From: JBAZOY01 sp041648505
GTDB taxonomy: Bacteria; Desulfobacterota; Syntrophia; Syntrophales; CG2-30-49-12
Assembly (NCBI GenBank): GCA_041648505.1
Contig: JBAZOY010000098.1
Coordinates: 1-7,325, forward strand
Direction: 5' to 3'
DNA: 7,325 bases
Under the pieces are notes generated by a model. The model ran no database searches, was not told where the DNA came from, and worked only from the letters and a program-made list of their open reading frames with translations. Shown here piece after piece: positions 5,131 to 7,325 of the stretch (within the stretch, counting starts at the first letter, position 1; each line of letters opens with the position of its first letter). The translations under genes were made by a program, and so were the position numbers.

Positions 5131-5204
5131 TCAAATCTATTGACATTCGCTTTGAGAAATTTGAAGCTGAGATGGCTAAATATTCCGAGCTGATACTGAA
5201 CTGA
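5130..5204 (+). pseudogene. Possible C-terminal gene remnant (coiled-coil-like tail)
   Basis: Immediately after the hairpin an open frame reads IKSIDIRFEKFEAEMAKYSE and ends ...LILN at a TGA (5202-5204). The heptad-like, charged pattern looks like the end of a helical protein rather than random sequence, but it has no start of its own. It may be the tail of a gene whose front was lost in the same rearrangement. No family is assigned. Confidence 0.25.
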
Positions 5205-5263
5205 AATATGCAAACAATCTCTTTCAGGGGTCTGCAAAAAACGCAACAACTGGAGAGAACGTT

Positions 5264-5293
5264 ATGTTTCAACAATCATTAGAAAGGAGATAG
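5264..5293 (+). CDS. Nine-residue leader reading frame ahead of the NTF2-like gene
   Basis: ATG at 5264 is preceded by GGAG at ideal spacing and encodes MFQQSLERR, ending at TAG (5291-5293). The frame contains the AAGGAG ribosome-binding site of the next gene and ends two bases before its ATG. This is the arrangement of a translationally coupled upstream ORF, but nine codons can arise by chance. Confidence 0.25.
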   Translation: MFQQSLERR

Positions 5294-5295
5294 AT

Positions 5296-5742
5296 ATGAA
5301 TTCTTTGAAAGTGGTATTAATAATTACCTTAACCTTTGTGTTCACAACCCTGACCGCCTTGGCTAACCATGATGTTGCAACTGAAGAGGGTCTTGGTGAA
5401 AAACTGTTGGGCCAGTTATGGGCAGATATGGAAAAACCAGATATGGAGGCGATCGAAAAGACAATTGCTAAAGGCTTTCAATCTGTGCACCAGGATGGCT
5501 CCAATAATCGTGAGCAAGAGATAAAACTGATCAAAGGCTTAAAGCTCGGTAAATACAGCCTGAGCAACATTAAGATAACTCAGAACGGGCCAGTTATTGT
5601 TGCCACTTACTTTGTTTCCGTAGAGGAAACAATTGAAGGAAAGCGGCTTCAAAAGAAGCCAGCGCCCCGCCTCAGCGTTTTTTTAAAGACTGACAGCGGT
5701 TGGAAATTGATAGCCCATGCCAACCTCAAGCCTTTGAAGTAA
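5296..5742 (+). CDS. Exported NTF2-like (SnoaL/DUF4440-type) protein
   Basis: This is a 148-residue protein with a clear signal peptide: MNSLK, a hydrophobic core VVLIITLTFVFTTL, and an ALA cleavage site, probably after A23. The mature part of about 125 residues reads like a cone-shaped NTF2 fold. An N-terminal helical part (EKLLGQLWADMEKPD, AIEKTIAKGFQSVHQDG) precedes a strand-rich half with LSNIKITQNG, IVATYFVSVEE, PRLSVFLK and a final SGWKLIAHANLKPL. Members act as small-molecule enzymes or binding proteins, and no catalytic set can be assigned here. It would be periplasmic or secreted. AAGGAGATAG directly upstream fixes the start. A likely intrinsic terminator overlaps its stop, so it is probably transcribed alone. 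Confidence 0.82.
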   Translation: MNSLKVVLIITLTFVFTTLTALANHDVATEEGLGEKLLGQLWADMEKPDMEAIEKTIAKGFQSVHQDGSNNREQEIKLIKGLKLGKYSLSNIKITQNGPVIVATYFVSVEETIEGKRLQKKPAPRLSVFLKTDSGWKLIAHANLKPLK

Positions 5743-5773
5743 GGAACATCAATTCTTTACATACGTTTTTTTT
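5739..5773 (+). terminator. Intrinsic terminator of the NTF2-like gene
   Basis: GTAAGGAA (5739-5746) pairs with TTCTTTAC (5753-5760) through one G-U, with a CATCAA loop. Eight T residues follow at 5766-5773 after a five-base gap. The stem begins inside the gene's stop codon region. The stem is AT-rich and the T-run slightly displaced, so efficiency may be moderate. Confidence 0.55.
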
Positions 5774-5840
5774 AAGCCACGGTAAGAAGTAAAAAGGGCG
5801 CTGTAACGGTGTTTGGGGTACTATAAGGATCAATATATAC

Positions 5841-6641
5841 ATGAGCGTTTTGGGGCACAACAAGGGCGTGATAGTGGATTTATACTTCCTGATCACAGGC
5901 ATGGGCAAAATAAGCTCGGAGAATGACCCTTTCCTGCGAGCGTTGTCGGAGTCGTTGCCTGGGAAGAGCGTCTTCTTCCGAAAAAATGAGTGCGGTACAC
6001 TCGACAGAAACTACCTGCTTGCCAAAAGCCAGTTGCTCGAAGCTATACGGTCTCATCACTCCAACCGTGTCGTAGTAGTCGGGCACAGTGAAGGTGGTGT
6101 TCATGCCATGAAACTTGCTTCTGAAATTGAACAGGTCTGCCTTGCTGTCGTGGTCGGCACCGCTATCTGCACCTTCCGCGACGCTATGCGGTATCATTTC
6201 GTGTCAGAGACAGCTCCCTGGATGGCTCCCGTAAAGGGCAAGTTGTCGGAAATGCTGAATTCGAAGCCTTTCGTTTCACCATCGGACCGGCCCCGCTTGA
6301 CGGAACGGAAAGCACTTCAACAGTTTTTAGATATCGTGGACTTCCATATAGACCCTCAGCTCTTTGACTGCTGGGTTTCGTACTTTCCTCATGATGGAAA
6401 ACGATTGATAACTGAAGCCAATCGCCGGAAGCTGCTGTTCATCTTTCCGAAACGAGACTCTGACACACCAGTGGATTTTTCAATCCGCAACATCAGGCAG
6501 TTCAGCAGAGCTATTCCGGTCAAGAAGGTACACGCTTTCAACCATAACTTCCTTACTAGAAAAAAAACGGTCTCTCGAGTTGCGGTTAAGCAGATTGCCG
6601 GAGAGATCCGGGCCCAAAGAGCGGGCGGTGCACGAGGGTAA
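5841..6641 (+). CDS. Alpha/beta-hydrolase fold protein
   Basis: This 266-residue cytoplasmic-looking protein has no signal peptide. An early strand and oxyanion-type turn (DLYFLITGMGK, about 13-23) precede RVVVVGHSEGGVHAMKLA (76-93), where Ser83 in GHSEGG is the nucleophile elbow. A middle segment (about 115-180) with AMRYHF, TAPWMAP and FDCWVSYFPH probably forms the lid. KLLFIFPKRDSDTPVD (197-212) provides the acid (D206 or D208), and HAFNHNF (231-237) the catalytic His235. It is likely an esterase, peptidase or thioesterase; the substrate is not predictable. AAGGA lies 11 bases before the ATG, slightly long spacing. The gene is visibly more GC-rich than the central module. It has a terminator in front and a hairpin behind, so it is probably monocistronic. 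Confidence 0.8.
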   Translation: MSVLGHNKGVIVDLYFLITGMGKISSENDPFLRALSESLPGKSVFFRKNECGTLDRNYLLAKSQLLEAIRSHHSNRVVVVGHSEGGVHAMKLASEIEQVCLAVVVGTAICTFRDAMRYHFVSETAPWMAPVKGKLSEMLNSKPFVSPSDRPRLTERKALQQFLDIVDFHIDPQLFDCWVSYFPHDGKRLITEANRRKLLFIFPKRDSDTPVDFSIRNIRQFSRAIPVKKVHAFNHNFLTRKKTVSRVAVKQIAGEIRAQRAGGARG

Positions 6642-6667
6642 AGATTCCTAAATGTCAGAAGAACATG

Positions 6668-6694
6668 CGGATCATCCGTATTATCGATGATCCG
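6668..6694. terminator. Stem-loop after the hydrolase gene
   Basis: CGGATCATC (6668-6676) and GATGATCCG (6686-6694) form a perfect 9-bp stem with a 9-base loop, 26 bp after the stop. No T-run follows, so it is a weak terminator candidate or an mRNA 3'-end stabiliser. The rest of the gap to 6843 holds no supported gene. Confidence 0.35.
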
Positions 6695-6843
6695 AGAATT
6701 TCAAATATAAAAAAGCAACAAATCCGATTTGTGCCGAGCTTTCAAGACTCATTGCATAGTAATGACGCTAACTTATCAAAAAGAATATGGCGATCAGCCC
6801 GGAGACATCAAGGCAAAGGCTGTTTTACCTTTCCCCCTGCATT

Positions 6844-6872
6844 TTGACAATACCTCAATTCTATTGTAGAAT
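6844..6872 (+). promoter_or_regulatory. Sigma-70-type promoter of the PAS-protein gene
   Basis: TTGACA (6844-6849, perfect -35), a 17-bp spacer and TAGAAT (6867-6872, five of six matches to the -10 consensus) predict a start near 6880. This leaves a leader of about 43 nt before the ATG at 6923. It is the best-formed promoter in the window. Confidence 0.75.
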
Positions 6873-6922
6873 TTAAGCGATAATTTACAAATTTTTACGA
6901 GGACACCAATACTTACTGTAAA

Positions 6923-7325
6923 ATGATACCTGTTAGAGACATATTGGAACAAAATGGTTTCTTGAAAAACCTGTTTGAGTCGATCCCCTGCGGGGTCCTC
7001 GTCATGGATAGTGAAAGACGGGTCCAGGCATTGAACAATGTGCTTAAACAGGCCTTTGGAATATCCAAGTTTGAAGTAATTGATAAACGCGGGGGAGAAG
7101 TAATCAAATGTGTTCATGCTTTCAAAAGCCCACGAGGCTGCGGTTTTGCCGAAGTGTGCCAGACTTGCCGTATTCGCAGTACAGCACAGGAGGCTATTAC
7201 AGGAAAGCATATTCACCGTGTTAGAGCAGATGTCCAACTGCTGTTGAAGGGCCAATTCCGTGACATCAAATTACTCTTGAGTGCAGCCCCCTTTGAACAT
7301 GATGGTGAGAGATTTGCAATTGTTA
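6923..7325 (+). CDS. PAS-domain signalling protein with a Cys cluster, N-terminal part (runs off right edge)
   Basis: 134 codons are visible. A PAS domain starts at about residue 13: FLKNLFESIPCGVLVMDSE, then RRVQALNNVLKQAFGIS and EVIDKRGGE, the usual first strands and helices of a PAS sensor. A cysteine-rich insert follows: C63 and H65 in IKCVHAF, C73 in RGCGF, and C79/C82 in VCQTCRIR. PAS strands return in LLLKGQFRDIKLLLSAAPFE and GERFAIV. From memory, such Cys-containing PAS modules precede histidine kinase or sigma-54 activator domains in Desulfobacterota, but the output domain is outside the window. The ATG is the only in-frame start after a stop at 6881-6883. The nearest GAGGA is about 20 bases away, so initiation is weakly specified. 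Confidence 0.8.
   Translation, partial: MIPVRDILEQNGFLKNLFESIPCGVLVMDSERRVQALNNVLKQAFGISKFEVIDKRGGEVIKCVHAFKSPRGCGFAEVCQTCRIRSTAQEAITGKHIHRVRADVQLLLKGQFRDIKLLLSAAPFEHDGERFAIV

Noticed and set aside
5140..5145. TTGACA as a -35 box for the NTF2-like gene
   Set aside because: No TATAAT-like hexamer lies 15-19 bp downstream. The position falls inside the probable gene remnant.
6665..6869. Short plus-strand frames after the hydrolase (6665-6847; 6762-6869, MTLTYQKEYGDQPGDIK...)
   Set aside because: They lack ribosome-binding sites, overlap each other in different frames, and the second ends inside the -10 box of the PAS-gene promoter. At most it is a gene remnant.
6794..7255. Long minus-strand frame opposite the PAS gene
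   Set aside because: It is a shadow of the PAS coding region: the plus strand has a clear PAS protein pattern and promoter, while the minus frame shows no family features.

Overview
This looks like an accessory region of a bacterial chromosome: moderately AT-rich, with short genes, toxin-antitoxin, insertion-sequence and repeat debris, and one compact membrane-protein operon. The PAS protein at the right edge and the truncated glycosyltransferase resemble, from memory, proteins of Desulfobacterota (delta-proteobacterial sulfate reducers and syntrophs). That placement is tentative and rests on no database search.

Left part (1-1600). The 5' end of an IS110-family transposase runs off the left edge on the minus strand. 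Its non-coding leader holds two perfect inverted repeats, one of which would pair with the transposase ribosome-binding site. A complete vapBC toxin-antitoxin pair follows at 625-1211, with an operator-like palindrome in front. The next ~390 bases hold only a strong stem-loop, a short CCGGAACTT repeat and no convincing gene.

Central module (1602-4854). Three minus-strand genes run right to left: a six-helix membrane protein (3482-2721), a cytochrome c oxidase subunit III / NorE-like protein (2470-1880) and a small subunit IV / NorF-like protein (1874-1602). A divergent TetR-family regulator lies at 4219-4854. A sigma-70-like promoter facing the operon (3740-3713) is followed by a perfect 34-bp palindrome (3675-3708) over the predicted transcription start, the layout of a repressor operator. 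No catalytic oxidase subunit I or II, and no haem-copper motif, is present. The module therefore looks like a TetR-controlled set of accessory subunits working with an unidentified partner. Related CCGGAACTT-containing sequences lie at both ends (1454-1482 and 4854-4904), and a hairpin with the same core lies inside (3857-3884).

Right part (4855-7325). A glycosyltransferase start is cut off after about 45 codons exactly where a perfect 16-bp-arm hairpin begins (5092-5128). Then come a secreted NTF2-like (SnoaL/DUF4440-type) protein with a likely terminator, an alpha/beta hydrolase with a GHSEGG nucleophile elbow, and a well-formed promoter driving a cysteine-rich PAS-domain protein that leaves the window.
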